From: Chitinophaga sp. Cy-1792
GTDB lineage: Bacteria > Bacteroidota > Bacteroidia > Chitinophagales > Chitinophagaceae
DNA: 64,000 nucleotides
Reading direction: 5' to 3'
NCBI RefSeq assembly: GCF_011752935.1
Contig: NZ_VWWO01000001.1
Span: 62,001 to 126,000 of the forward strand
Part shown: piece after piece, positions 33,888-42,268 of the stretch
Layout of the letters: each line of letters opens with the position of its first letter
Numbering within the stretch: the stretch's first letter is position 1
Translations under genes and position numbers: made by a program
The notes under the pieces: generated by a model
What the model was told of the DNA's origin: nothing
What the model saw: only the letters and a program-made list of their open reading frames with translations
The model's database searches: none

Positions 33888-35784
33888 ATTTCTTCAATAT
33901 CTTACCGGAGATATCCCGCTTTATCAATCCTTCATTTTCGAGGAATCGCAATACCTCCAGCAGGTTATTCTTACTGACATCTCTGCAGGATTGCTCTATT
34001 ACATCCAGCTCTACCGGTTCCTGCAACAGGTTCATAACGGTATCGGTTATACGCTTAAATGCAGCCGCATCCAGTGCCGTGGCCTTTTTCTTCAGGCAGG
34101 TATCACATACGCCGCAAGGCGGTGTTCCCGATTCGCCAAAATACTTCACCAGCAACTGTGTACGGCATGTCGCGCTATTTCTCACATATGCGAAAACAGC
34201 TTCCAACCTATCCGTATACACTTTACGCCTCACCTCTATCCTGGCCATGTTGAGGCGGAGATTAGGGGCAGACACCCGTTCCTGCATAAAGCACAGCTGT
34301 GGCTCATCACGGCGGGGTGCGTATTTCAGGATACCATATTGATGCAACTGGTGCAGCATGGAAGAGATCTCATCTTCCTCAATCAACAAAATACGGCTGA
34401 TCTGCCTTTCGTAGATAGGTACCGGGTTATCGAAGATACCTTCATAGGTACGGAGTAATGTCTGGATAAGCTCTGCCAGCGCCGGATATGCATCTTCGAA
34501 CTGGTACAGCGTTTCTTTATTGGTAACAAATTCCGCGCGGGAAGGCAGCAATACGCTTTCACTCACCTGTAATATGCCCTCCTGTTCCATCAGCCGGATG
34601 GCACTGTAGGCTATGGTCAGGTTCAGCTGGAATACCCGGGCGAATTCGTTGATATCGAAATCGAAGTACACCCCTTCTGCGGAGCCTACCGGCACCTGCA
34701 GAAAGTTTACAATGCATTGATACACCTCGCGGATCTGCTCCAGTGAAGGGAATTGCATGGCTATGCGTGCATACATATCCGTTAGTTCCTCTTCGTTGTA
34801 GAGTAGCACTGCATAGGCCTTTTCCTCATCACGGCCGGCACGACCAGCTTCCTGGTAGTAGGCTTCCAGGCTATCAGGAAGGTCATAATGCACGACAATC
34901 TGCACATCAGGCTTGTCGATCCCCATTCCGAAGGCATTGGTGCATACCATTACCCTCGTCTCGTTATTGATCCATGCTTCCTGCCGGGCTGCACGCTCCT
35001 GCTGAGGCAGTCCGGCATGGTAGAAACTGGCGGGGATACCCTGTAATTGAAGCAGGGTGGCTATTTCGCGGGTACGTTTCCTGTTGCGGCAATAGATAAT
35101 TCCACAACCAGGCACACGGTCCAGGATATGCTGAATTTTATCAACTTTAGTGGTTTCTTCCAGTACGCTATAGGAAAGATTAGCCCTGGCAAAGCTTTTA
35201 CGGAATACCTTAGCATCCTTCATGAGGAGCTTATCGCAGATATCCGTTTGTACTTTAGGCGTAGCAGACGCTGTAAGCGCCAGTATAGGTGTATTTGGGA
35301 AGAAGCTGCGAATATCGGCAATCTGCAGGTAGGCAGGCCGGAAATCATAGCCCCATTGCGAAATACAGTGTGCCTCATCTACCGCGATCAGGTTTACCTG
35401 TAGTCCGTCGCAATAGGTTTGAAACAGCTTACTTTGTAATCTTTCAGGAGAAACGTAGAGGAATTTGCACCTTCCGCGGCGGGCAGCCTCCATGGCTACT
35501 TCCACCTCTTTATAGTGCATACCGGAGTAAATACAATAAGCGCTGATACCGCGTTTTTTCAGATTGGCCACCTGATCTTTCATCAGCGCGATCAGTGGCG
35601 TAACAACCAGACATACTCCTGGCTTCATCATTGCCGGCACCTGGAAACAGATGGATTTACCACCGCCGGTAGGCAACAATGCCAATGTATCATTTCCACT
35701 CAATACAGCCTTTACAATGTCTTCCTGTAAAGGTCTGAACTGATCATATCCCCAATATTGTTTAAGTATGTCTACAGGCTCCAA
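33886..35784 (-). CDS. recQ: RecQ family ATP-dependent DNA helicase
   Basis: A 632-residue superfamily 2 helicase that unwinds DNA 3'-5' in recombination and repair. Walker A is LLPTGGGKS (about 36-44), motif II DEAHCISQWG, motif III LTASATP and motif VI QEAGRAGRDE. The RecQ zinc domain is visible by CGVCDTC near 575 with an upstream Cys in ATCRTQ. A winged-helix C-terminus (to IKRDISGKILKK) ends the protein; an HRDC domain appears to be missing, as in many shorter RecQ paralogues. Bacteroidota often carry two RecQ genes, so this may be the shorter one. The gene is 48 bases downstream of the copper ATPase gene on the same strand. Confidence 0.94.
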   Translation of the reverse strand: MEPVDILKQYWGYDQFRPLQEDIVKAVLSGNDTLALLPTGGGKSICFQVPAMMKPGVCLVVTPLIALMKDQVANLKKRGISAYCIYSGMHYKEVEVAMEAARRGRCKFLYVSPERLQSKLFQTYCDGLQVNLIAVDEAHCISQWGYDFRPAYLQIADIRSFFPNTPILALTASATPKVQTDICDKLLMKDAKVFRKSFARANLSYSVLEETTKVDKIQHILDRVPGCGIIYCRNRKRTREIATLLQLQGIPASFYHAGLPQQERAARQEAWINNETRVMVCTNAFGMGIDKPDVQIVVHYDLPDSLEAYYQEAGRAGRDEEKAYAVLLYNEEELTDMYARIAMQFPSLEQIREVYQCIVNFLQVPVGSAEGVYFDFDINEFARVFQLNLTIAYSAIRLMEQEGILQVSESVLLPSRAEFVTNKETLYQFEDAYPALAELIQTLLRTYEGIFDNPVPIYERQISRILLIEEDEISSMLHQLHQYGILKYAPRRDEPQLCFMQERVSAPNLRLNMARIEVRRKVYTDRLEAVFAYVRNSATCRTQLLVKYFGESGTPPCGVCDTCLKKKATALDAAAFKRITDTVMNLLQEPVELDVIEQSCRDVSKNNLLEVLRFLENEGLIKRDISGKILKK

Positions 35785-35832
35785 AATGAGTATGGTATTC
35801 GTTATGCGTTGTTGTACATCCGCAATTTACCA

Positions 35833-37938
35833 TTAATTGGTGACTCTTTTGTAGCGTAGTCTTACTGAATTAATGGCCAGCACCACGTCCGACAAGCCCA
35901 TTACGCCTGCCCCTACGATAGGGTTCAGGAATCCGAGGGCTGCCACCGGAATAGCGACCACATTGTAAGCAAAGGCCCAGAAGAGATTTTGTTTTATAGT
36001 GAGATAAGTATGTTTTCCGAGGCCCAGGGCCAGCGGGAGTGCTTCCAGGTTGTTGTTGAGCAATACCACATTGGCACTTTGCATCGCTACCTGTGTGGCA
36101 TCGCTGAGAGAGATACCGATAGTAGCTTTGGAGAGTGCGGGTGCGTCGTTGATACCGTCGCCGACCATAGCCGTAGGCGCCGTTTTCATCAGCGCTTCTA
36201 TCTTTTGCAGTTTCTGTTCAGGGGATTGTTCTGCATATACTTCCGTGATACCTATCAGCTGGGCCAGTTCATCGCATTTTCGTTTGGTATCACCGGAAAG
36301 CAGTATGGGCGTAATGCCCATCTGTTTCAGTTCTGTTATAACGATCACCGCTTCTGGCCGAAGTTCATCGATAAAGTCGATCCAGCCTGCCAGTTCCCCG
36401 TTTTTCAGGAGGTACAGGTTATGGCTATCATCGGTGGTAACGTCGCCGGCCATACGAAAGGAACCCAATTGCCATTCATTACCGGCTTTATCGTTTGCAC
36501 GCATACCTAATCCCTTATGTTCCCTTACCTGTTGTAAAGGGGTGGTTTCTGTGGATTTCCAATGGCTTACAATAGATCTGGCAATGGGGTGAGAGGAGTA
36601 TTTTTCGAGCGAATAAACAATCTGTTTAAACTCCGCTTCGGTCATCTGCTCATAATGATAATTACCTATTTGCAGTTTACCTGTGGTGAGTGTACCTGTT
36701 TTATCGAATACGATCTGGCGGATGTTTTTAAACATCTCCAGCGTATGACCACCTTTGATGAGGATACCATTTTTGGCGGCGCGTCCGAGTCCGACCATTA
36801 CGGCAGCCGGCGTGGCCAGGCCCATGGCACATGGACAGGCAATTACCAGTACTGCTACGCTGCGCATCATGGCAGTGGCGAAGGTAGTATGCCCAATGAA
36901 ATACCATCCCAGGAAGGTGATGGCCGCAATGCCGAGTACCAGCGGCACAAATATGGCGCTGATCCTGTCGGCGAGGCGTTGCATGGGAGGCTTATCCTGC
37001 TGCGCCTGTTTTACCAGCTCTATGATATAGGACAGTACCGTGTCTTTACCAGTGGCGGTAATAAATATTTTGATGCTGCCATCTTCCAGGATGGTACCAC
37101 CAATTACTTTATCTTTTTCTCTTTTGGCCACAGGCATACTTTCACCGGTGATCATAGATTCGTTGGCATGTCCGCTGCCCCAGTAAACCGTTCCATCCAT
37201 CGGGATTTTGTCGCCGGTATTTACCAGCACACAGTCACCGGTTTTCAGGGTACGGTTGTCTACTTCGTGAATATGTTCATGGCCATTTTCCTGGTGGATC
37301 AATCTGGCAGTGGTGATCTGCATTTTGGCCAGGTCGGTGATGGCAGAAGTGGTTTGTTTTACGGACCTTTCTTCCAGCAGGTTACCCAGGAAAACCAGTG
37401 TGAGGATGGCTGCTGTGGTTTCGTAGAAGAGGTAGTTATGATCGCCGTAGATGATGGTACCTACGAAGCTGTAGATAAAGGCTGCCGTGGCGCCCAGCGT
37501 CACCAGTACATCCATGTTGGCGATGCCATTGATGATGGAGCGGATGGCACTTTTCCCGAAATGAAGCATACCAACAATATATACAGGTAGCGTCAGTGCA
37601 AACTGTACCCATGGATTATGCAGCCATGGCCAGCTTACCCACATATGCATTAGCAACGGAAGCGTAAATATGAGGCAGAAAAAGAATTTAAAAGTGAGGG
37701 TACTATAGGGAGAAACGACGGTCGGGGGCGCGTCATCCAATACGACCCGGTAACCCATCTGATTGATTCCTTCCAATATCTCGGCAGAATTTCCGCCTTC
37801 AGGCAGGTTGAAGCTTACTTCCTCTGTGGCAAAGCTGACGTTTACCTCCTGCATTCCTTTTTTCTCCAGGTATTTGGAAACGTTCATTGCACAGTTGGTG
37901 CAGTGCATTCCTTCTACCTTGCAACTGATTGGTGTCAT
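35833..37938 (-). CDS. copA: copper-translocating P-type ATPase
   Basis: A 701-residue P1B-type ATPase that exports Cu(I). A single N-terminal heavy-metal-associated domain has GMHCTNC at about 10-16. Eight transmembrane segments follow, with the metal-binding CPCAMGLATP in helix 6. The phosphorylation motif DKTGTLTTG, the ATP-binding HP motif (SSHPIAR) and hinge GDGINDAPAL are all intact. The start at 37938 (MTPISCKVEGMHC) was chosen because it places the domain at the N-terminus; longer starts exist at 37962 and 38001. An exact -7 element, TATCTTTG (minus strand, 37946-37953), lies only seven bases before this start. Confidence 0.93.
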   Translation of the reverse strand: MTPISCKVEGMHCTNCAMNVSKYLEKKGMQEVNVSFATEEVSFNLPEGGNSAEILEGINQMGYRVVLDDAPPTVVSPYSTLTFKFFFCLIFTLPLLMHMWVSWPWLHNPWVQFALTLPVYIVGMLHFGKSAIRSIINGIANMDVLVTLGATAAFIYSFVGTIIYGDHNYLFYETTAAILTLVFLGNLLEERSVKQTTSAITDLAKMQITTARLIHQENGHEHIHEVDNRTLKTGDCVLVNTGDKIPMDGTVYWGSGHANESMITGESMPVAKREKDKVIGGTILEDGSIKIFITATGKDTVLSYIIELVKQAQQDKPPMQRLADRISAIFVPLVLGIAAITFLGWYFIGHTTFATAMMRSVAVLVIACPCAMGLATPAAVMVGLGRAAKNGILIKGGHTLEMFKNIRQIVFDKTGTLTTGKLQIGNYHYEQMTEAEFKQIVYSLEKYSSHPIARSIVSHWKSTETTPLQQVREHKGLGMRANDKAGNEWQLGSFRMAGDVTTDDSHNLYLLKNGELAGWIDFIDELRPEAVIVITELKQMGITPILLSGDTKRKCDELAQLIGITEVYAEQSPEQKLQKIEALMKTAPTAMVGDGINDAPALSKATIGISLSDATQVAMQSANVVLLNNNLEALPLALGLGKHTYLTIKQNLFWAFAYNVVAIPVAALGFLNPIVGAGVMGLSDVVLAINSVRLRYKRVTN

Positions 37939-37945
37939 CTTGATA

Positions 37946-37953
37946 CAAAGATA
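37946..37953 (-). promoter_or_regulatory. putative copA promoter (-7 element)
   Basis: TATCTTTG on the minus strand matches TAnnTTTG exactly. Transcription would begin at or next to the chosen start codon, giving a leaderless mRNA. No TTTG is found at the -33 spacing, so support is partial. Confidence 0.4.
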
Positions 37954-38109
37954 CCCAACCATATTTCCCGGCCGTTGAATATTAATGCAACGTAGCAGCA
38001 AAATCTATATAATTATCTGTATAATAATAAATTATAAATAACATAATCATCAATACATTAGAAGAATTTAACATAGTGTAAATAGGAGAAAAATGCAATA
38101 AATTTGTTG

Positions 38110-38547
38110 ATGCGTTGGACATTTTCACAGGAAGAATTACCGGTAATTGCCCGTGATTTCTGGAAGGAGTATGGAAACAGAAGAGTATTTACATTAGAAG
38201 GCCCTATGGGTGCCGGCAAAACAACGTTGGTAAAAGCATTATGTGCAGCAGCCGGCGTATCAGATACCACTGCCAGTCCCACCTTCTCGATTATTAATGA
38301 ATATAATTACAAAGATGACACCGGTAAAATCCGCCGGATATATCATCTGGATCTCTATAGATTAAGGGATGAAGATGAGGCGATTACAGCAGGTGTCGAA
38401 GACACAATCTATCAGGATGCCATTAGTTTTATAGAATGGCCGGACGTAATAGCAGCATTGCTTCCCGACGACACCGTTCACCTTCAGATCAGTGTATTAC
38501 CTGATCAAAAAAGGGAGCTGCGTGAAGCGGACCCAAGAAACAAATAA
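38110..38547 (+). CDS. tsaE: tRNA threonylcarbamoyladenosine synthesis ATPase TsaE
   Basis: A 145-residue P-loop protein that drives turnover of the TsaB-TsaD complex in making t6A at position 37 of ANN-decoding tRNAs. Walker A is GPMGAGKTTLVK near residues 32-43. TASPTFSIINEY, HLDLYRL and IEWPDV are TsaE signatures. The ATG at 38110 was chosen; two TTG codons lie just upstream. A sequence AGGAGA at 38085-38090 is followed by an ATG-CAA-TAA mini-frame (38093-38101), which could influence translation. The gene is followed by ald after 49 bases. Confidence 0.93.
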   Translation: MRWTFSQEELPVIARDFWKEYGNRRVFTLEGPMGAGKTTLVKALCAAAGVSDTTASPTFSIINEYNYKDDTGKIRRIYHLDLYRLRDEDEAITAGVEDTIYQDAISFIEWPDVIAALLPDDTVHLQISVLPDQKRELREADPRNK

Positions 38548-38596
38548 CTTATCTTTGATAGTTACCTTTTCAAACACAGATCAATACTGACAGTAT

Positions 38597-39814
38597 ATGG
38601 AGCAAAGGCCTAAACCTGTAGTGAGTGCTGGGTTCAGTTATTCGCCACTGGAAGAAACGCTGGATATACCCACCAAGAATTCCCGTTTATTTATCGGTAT
38701 TCCCAAAGAATCCTCTTTCCAGGAAAACCGTATTGCCCTCACGCCCGATGCTGTCAGCATACTAGCTGCCCACGGCCACCATATTGTGGTGGAGCATAAA
38801 GCGGGAGACGCCTCTCACTTTTATGATACCGACTACTCTGAAGCCGGCGCAGAAATCCTTTACGACCGTAAAGAAGTATTTAAAGCAGAGATTATTGTGA
38901 AGTCGGCCCCGCTGACCGATGATGAAATCGAGCTGCTGCACCCTCACCAGATCATCATTTCCCCTATACATCTGGCTGCACTGAAAGCCTACCAGGTACA
39001 GCGAATGATGGACAAACGTATCACCCTGTTATCTTTCGAGAACCTGAAAGATGATTCAGGCACCTACCCTATTGTACGTGCGATGAGTGAAATTGCCGGC
39101 GGCGCCGTCATGCTGATTGCCGGACAATACCTGAGCAACGACAATAAAGGAAAAGGTATACTGCTGGGCGGTATTACCGGTATCCCTCCTACCAAGGTGG
39201 TGATTATCGGGGCTGGTATCGTTGGGGAATTTGCTGCCCGTACTGCTATGGCACTCGGCGCATCCGTAAAGGTATTTGACAATAACATCTATAAACTGAA
39301 ACGTTTACAGAATAATATCGGGGTTCGTGTATTCACCAGCGTTATACAACCCAAAGTGCTGGCTGAACAATTGCGTAATGCCGATGTGGCTGTAGGCGCC
39401 CTTTCCAGCCAGAGCGGCCGTACACCTATTGTGGTTACCGAATCCATGGTAAGCAATATGAAAGCCGGTTCCGTTATCGTGGATGTAAGTATCGACCGTG
39501 GTGGGTGCTTTGAGACATCCGAAATTACTACGCATGAAAATCCGGTATTCAAGAAATATGATGTGGTGCATTATTGCGTCCCTAATATTCCGTCAGGATT
39601 TGCGAGAACAGCCTCAGAAGCCATCAGTAACGTACTGATGCCATTACTCGTAGAAGCTGCGGATGATGGCGGATTTGAGAACCTGGTGTGGATAAAACGC
39701 GGGGTACGTAATGGTATCTATCTCTATAAAGGTGCATTGACCAACTACCACCTGAGTGAGAAATTTAAACTGAAATATACTGACCTGGAGCTGTTATTAG
39801 CAGTAAAGGGTTAA
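38597..39814 (+). CDS. ald: alanine dehydrogenase
   Basis: A 405-residue enzyme of the alanine dehydrogenase/PNT N-terminal family, which reversibly deaminates L-alanine to pyruvate with NAD. Key segments are GIPKESSFQENRIALTPD near 34-51, the Lys/His region (EHKAGDASHFYD), the NAD-binding VVIIGAGIVGEFAARTAMALG near 205 and the ending DGGFENLVWIKRGVRNGIYLYKG. An N-terminal extension of about 30 residues is present compared with the shorter Bacillus-type enzyme; this longer form occurs in Bacteroidota. It lies 49 bases after tsaE, an order I recall from other members of the phylum, and is followed by a terminator. Confidence 0.93.
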   Translation: MEQRPKPVVSAGFSYSPLEETLDIPTKNSRLFIGIPKESSFQENRIALTPDAVSILAAHGHHIVVEHKAGDASHFYDTDYSEAGAEILYDRKEVFKAEIIVKSAPLTDDEIELLHPHQIIISPIHLAALKAYQVQRMMDKRITLLSFENLKDDSGTYPIVRAMSEIAGGAVMLIAGQYLSNDNKGKGILLGGITGIPPTKVVIIGAGIVGEFAARTAMALGASVKVFDNNIYKLKRLQNNIGVRVFTSVIQPKVLAEQLRNADVAVGALSSQSGRTPIVVTESMVSNMKAGSVIVDVSIDRGGCFETSEITTHENPVFKKYDVVHYCVPNIPSGFARTASEAISNVLMPLLVEAADDGGFENLVWIKRGVRNGIYLYKGALTNYHLSEKFKLKYTDLELLLAVKG

Positions 39815-39828
39815 GCAGGATTATAAAG

Positions 39829-39875
39829 AAAAACTCCCGATTATCCGCCTTCGGCAGATGATCGGGAGTTTTTTT
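39829..39875. terminator. bidirectional terminator between ald and uppP
   Basis: AAAAACTCCCGAT (39829-39841) pairs with ATCGGGAGTTTTT (39861-39873); a small inner hairpin (GCC-TTC-GGC) caps it. A T run follows on the plus strand and a matching one on the minus strand. Confidence 0.88.
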
Positions 39876-39912
39876 ATGGACCACCTGTGGTGACCCATAA
39901 ATATCGAAACAA

Positions 39913-40722
39913 CTATATTTCCAAAGAATAACCCATCAGCAGCGCTGCAATAATAACAGCACCTACTACGATTCTATAATAACCCCACATTTTAAACCCA
40001 TACTTTTTCAGGGCGCCGATGAAGAATTTGATCGCCAGCATAGCCACGACAAACGCTACCAGGTTACCTACCAGCAGGAGTTTCATACTTTCAGGATGCT
40101 CAAGGAGCAATTTATGGCCTTTCAGCAGTTTATAACCGGTAGCCGCCGCCATAGTAGGCACTGCCAGGAAGAAACTGAATTCAGCAGCGGCGTTGCGGGT
40201 CAGCTTCTGCTGCATACCACCGATAATAGAGGCCGCACTGCGACTAACACCTGGAATCAGCGCCAGGCACTGATAGAAACCGATACGCAGGGCTGTGAAA
40301 ATATTTACGTCATTTTCAGACGTGATAGTACCACCCTGGAACCATTTATCCACAAATAACAGGATAATACCACCCAGAAACAACGTGATACCCACGGTAA
40401 GCGGACTTTCCAGCAGCTGATCAATTTTATCGCTGAAGAGATATCCCATGATAAGCGCCGGGATAACGGCTACCGCCAGCTTAATATAGAAATTAAGGCG
40501 GTTCTTATCGAAAACGAAGAATTTTTTCCAGTACAGTACCACTACCGCCAGGATAGCGCCCAGCTGGATACATACCTCAAAAAGTTTGGTGAATTCGTCT
40601 TTACTGATGCCAAGGATAGAGCTCACAATAATCATATGACCGGTGGAGGAAATTGGCAGAAACTCCGTTAAACCTTCTACTATCGCAATGATAATAGCCT
40701 GAAAAAAAGTCATGGAAAACAA
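39913..40722 (-). CDS. uppP: undecaprenyl-diphosphate phosphatase
   Basis: A 269-residue inner-membrane enzyme that recycles the C55 lipid carrier for cell-wall and polysaccharide synthesis. The two family motifs are complete: [15 protein letters not shown] near 15-29 (with catalytic Glu and Ser/His) and [14 protein letters not shown] near 158-171 (PGxSRS with catalytic Arg). About seven hydrophobic segments follow the known topology. The gene lies downstream of ftsX and the DUF3098 gene on the same strand, an order I recall in Bacteroidota, but a clear terminator hairpin separates it from DUF3098. Confidence 0.96.
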   Translation of the reverse strand: MFSMTFFQAIIIAIVEGLTEFLPISSTGHMIIVSSILGISKDEFTKLFEVCIQLGAILAVVVLYWKKFFVFDKNRLNFYIKLAVAVIPALIMGYLFSDKIDQLLESPLTVGITLFLGGIILLFVDKWFQGGTITSENDVNIFTALRIGFYQCLALIPGVSRSAASIIGGMQQKLTRNAAAEFSFFLAVPTMAAATGYKLLKGHKLLLEHPESMKLLLVGNLVAFVVAMLAIKFFIGALKKYGFKMWGYYRIVVGAVIIAALLMGYSLEI

Positions 40723-40734
40723 TATGGTTAAAAG

Positions 40735-40767
40735 TGAAAAAAAAAGCGATGAGTGTTAGGTCATCGC
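40735..40767 (-). terminator. terminator between DUF3098 gene and uppP
   Basis: AGCGATGA (40744-40751) pairs with TCATCGCT (40760-40767). On the minus strand it is followed by about nine T residues. It lies before the uppP start, so it ends the ftsX-DUF3098 transcript or attenuates uppP. Confidence 0.82.
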
Positions 40768-40795
40768 TATATAGAATTACAGTGTTAATGTTGGA

Positions 40796-41104
40796 TTAGG
40801 CCTCCTGTTTAGGACGGCGCATGATGGCGTATATTTCAAACACCAGGCCCAGCAGGATTACAATTGGTGCCAGGGTGATACGGCGGAAGCTATATACGTC
40901 TTCTGGTTTGAAAACAGTTGGATCATCATTTTTTCCACCCATCATAAGCAGGAAGCCGATAATTACGATCACGAGACCTACTGCCATCAGGCGGTAATTC
41001 GCCGCCGGGAAAATAGGGCGTTCAGCAACAGTTTCATTCGTAACGGCTGTAGGATTAAGCGGTTTCGTTTGCGCTGCGTTAGGTTTTATGCTAAGTTTAG
41101 CCAT
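40796..41104 (-). CDS. DUF3098 family membrane protein
   Basis: A 102-residue protein with two predicted membrane segments (about residues 40-60, VGLVIVIIGFLLMMGG, and 78-96, LAPIVILLGLVFEIYAIM) joined by a polar loop (DDPTVFKPEDVYSFRR). The motif LLMMGG and the loop match DUF3098, a small family known mainly in Bacteroidota. Its place between ftsX and uppP points to cell-envelope synthesis or division, but no function is known. It starts 33 bases after the ftsX stop. Confidence 0.88.
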   Translation of the reverse strand: MAKLSIKPNAAQTKPLNPTAVTNETVAERPIFPAANYRLMAVGLVIVIIGFLLMMGGKNDDPTVFKPEDVYSFRRITLAPIVILLGLVFEIYAIMRRPKQEA

Positions 41105-41137
41105 GTTTTTATGATTAATATCTTCAAAAATAAACTA

Positions 41138-42010
41138 TTAATACAGATCATCCAGCTTCAGGCGCAGATATTTCATTACTGAACGGTGCGTGCTCAGGAG
41201 TGAAATTGCGATACCGATGACGATTATTCCCAGGAAAAGCATGGCGATCATAAGATTATCACGCATACCGGTCAGTTCCGGGAGCATTTTATCGGCCAGC
41301 GACATGAGCGCGAGTAATCCGGCGATAGCCACCAGCGCGGCAATAGCACCATTGATAATGCTGCGCAGATCGAATGGCTTGGCAATAAACCAACGGGTTG
41401 CTCCTACCATCTGCATGGTTTTTATAAGGAAGCGGTTGCTGAACATTGCCAGACGGATGGTATTATCGATCAGGAAAATGACTGCCAGGCAAAGTACCCC
41501 GCAGATAATCAGGATGATCATACCGATACGCTGTACGTTTTCATTCAGTTTGCTTACCAGCACACGCTGGTAAGACATCTCACGAACGATAGGCTGCTGT
41601 GACAGTGCCTTTTCGATTACATTAAGACTATCTGCATTTACATAATTGGCATTCGCTTTTATGTTAATGCTGGCATATAATGGATTATACTGAAGCAGAT
41701 TGATGAAATCTTCCCCGAATTCCTTTTTGAAACGCTCCGCCGCCATATCTTTCGAAACATATTCAATAGTTTTGATATATGGTTTTGAAGCGATGGAATC
41801 GCGGAGGGCAATCGCCTGACTTTCTTTAACATTATCTCTTAAAATAACCTGTACCTCAATACTTTCCTTAAAGTATTTGCTCAGTTTATTTGCGTGTATC
41901 ACCACCAATCCAAGGGTTCCCAGGAGGAATAGTACCAGGGCCACTCCGACGATAGAGTACAGGTAAGATGGTTTAGACTTTTTTGCTGATGATCTTCCTG
42001 ATTGCGCCAT
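41138..42010 (-). CDS. ftsX: cell division protein FtsX-like permease
   Basis: A 290-residue protein with the FtsX layout: a first membrane helix (about 20-42, SIVGVALVLFLLGTLGLVVI), an external domain (about 45-160, including VQVILRDNVKESQA), then three more helices around 175-195, 225-245 and 260-280. FtsX pairs with the FtsE ATPase to activate peptidoglycan hydrolases at the septum. No ftsE is beside it, as is usual in Bacteroidota. The ATG at 42010 was chosen (MAQSGRSSAKK), since the helix begins soon after; an upstream start adds a non-typical extension. Confidence 0.92.
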   Translation of the reverse strand: MAQSGRSSAKKSKPSYLYSIVGVALVLFLLGTLGLVVIHANKLSKYFKESIEVQVILRDNVKESQAIALRDSIASKPYIKTIEYVSKDMAAERFKKEFGEDFINLLQYNPLYASINIKANANYVNADSLNVIEKALSQQPIVREMSYQRVLVSKLNENVQRIGMIILIICGVLCLAVIFLIDNTIRLAMFSNRFLIKTMQMVGATRWFIAKPFDLRSIINGAIAALVAIAGLLALMSLADKMLPELTGMRDNLMIAMLFLGIIVIGIAISLLSTHRSVMKYLRLKLDDLY

Positions 42011-42268
42011 TAATCTGTAGTTTATCCGGCGAAAATAATAAAAATTAGTAGTTATGTGTTTAATTTTGCCCTTCAATACAATCGGAAAGGCAGCATTCTG
42101 AACGGCAATATAAAAAGTTGTTCGTGTTTGTCATTGCTGTATTAATGAATTTAACATTATTTTGCTAAACTGGCCTTCGCCGATATAATATTAAAATTTC
42201 TTTGATAACGTGGTTAATGCAGGATGTATTGCATATATCCTTTAATTAATCACTCATCTGCAACCAAT

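Noticed and set aside
36562..37590. 342-codon plus-strand frame opposite copA
   Set aside because: copA motifs (CPC, DKTGT, GDGIND) fix the coding strand; the opposite frame is low-complexity Gly/Phe/His.
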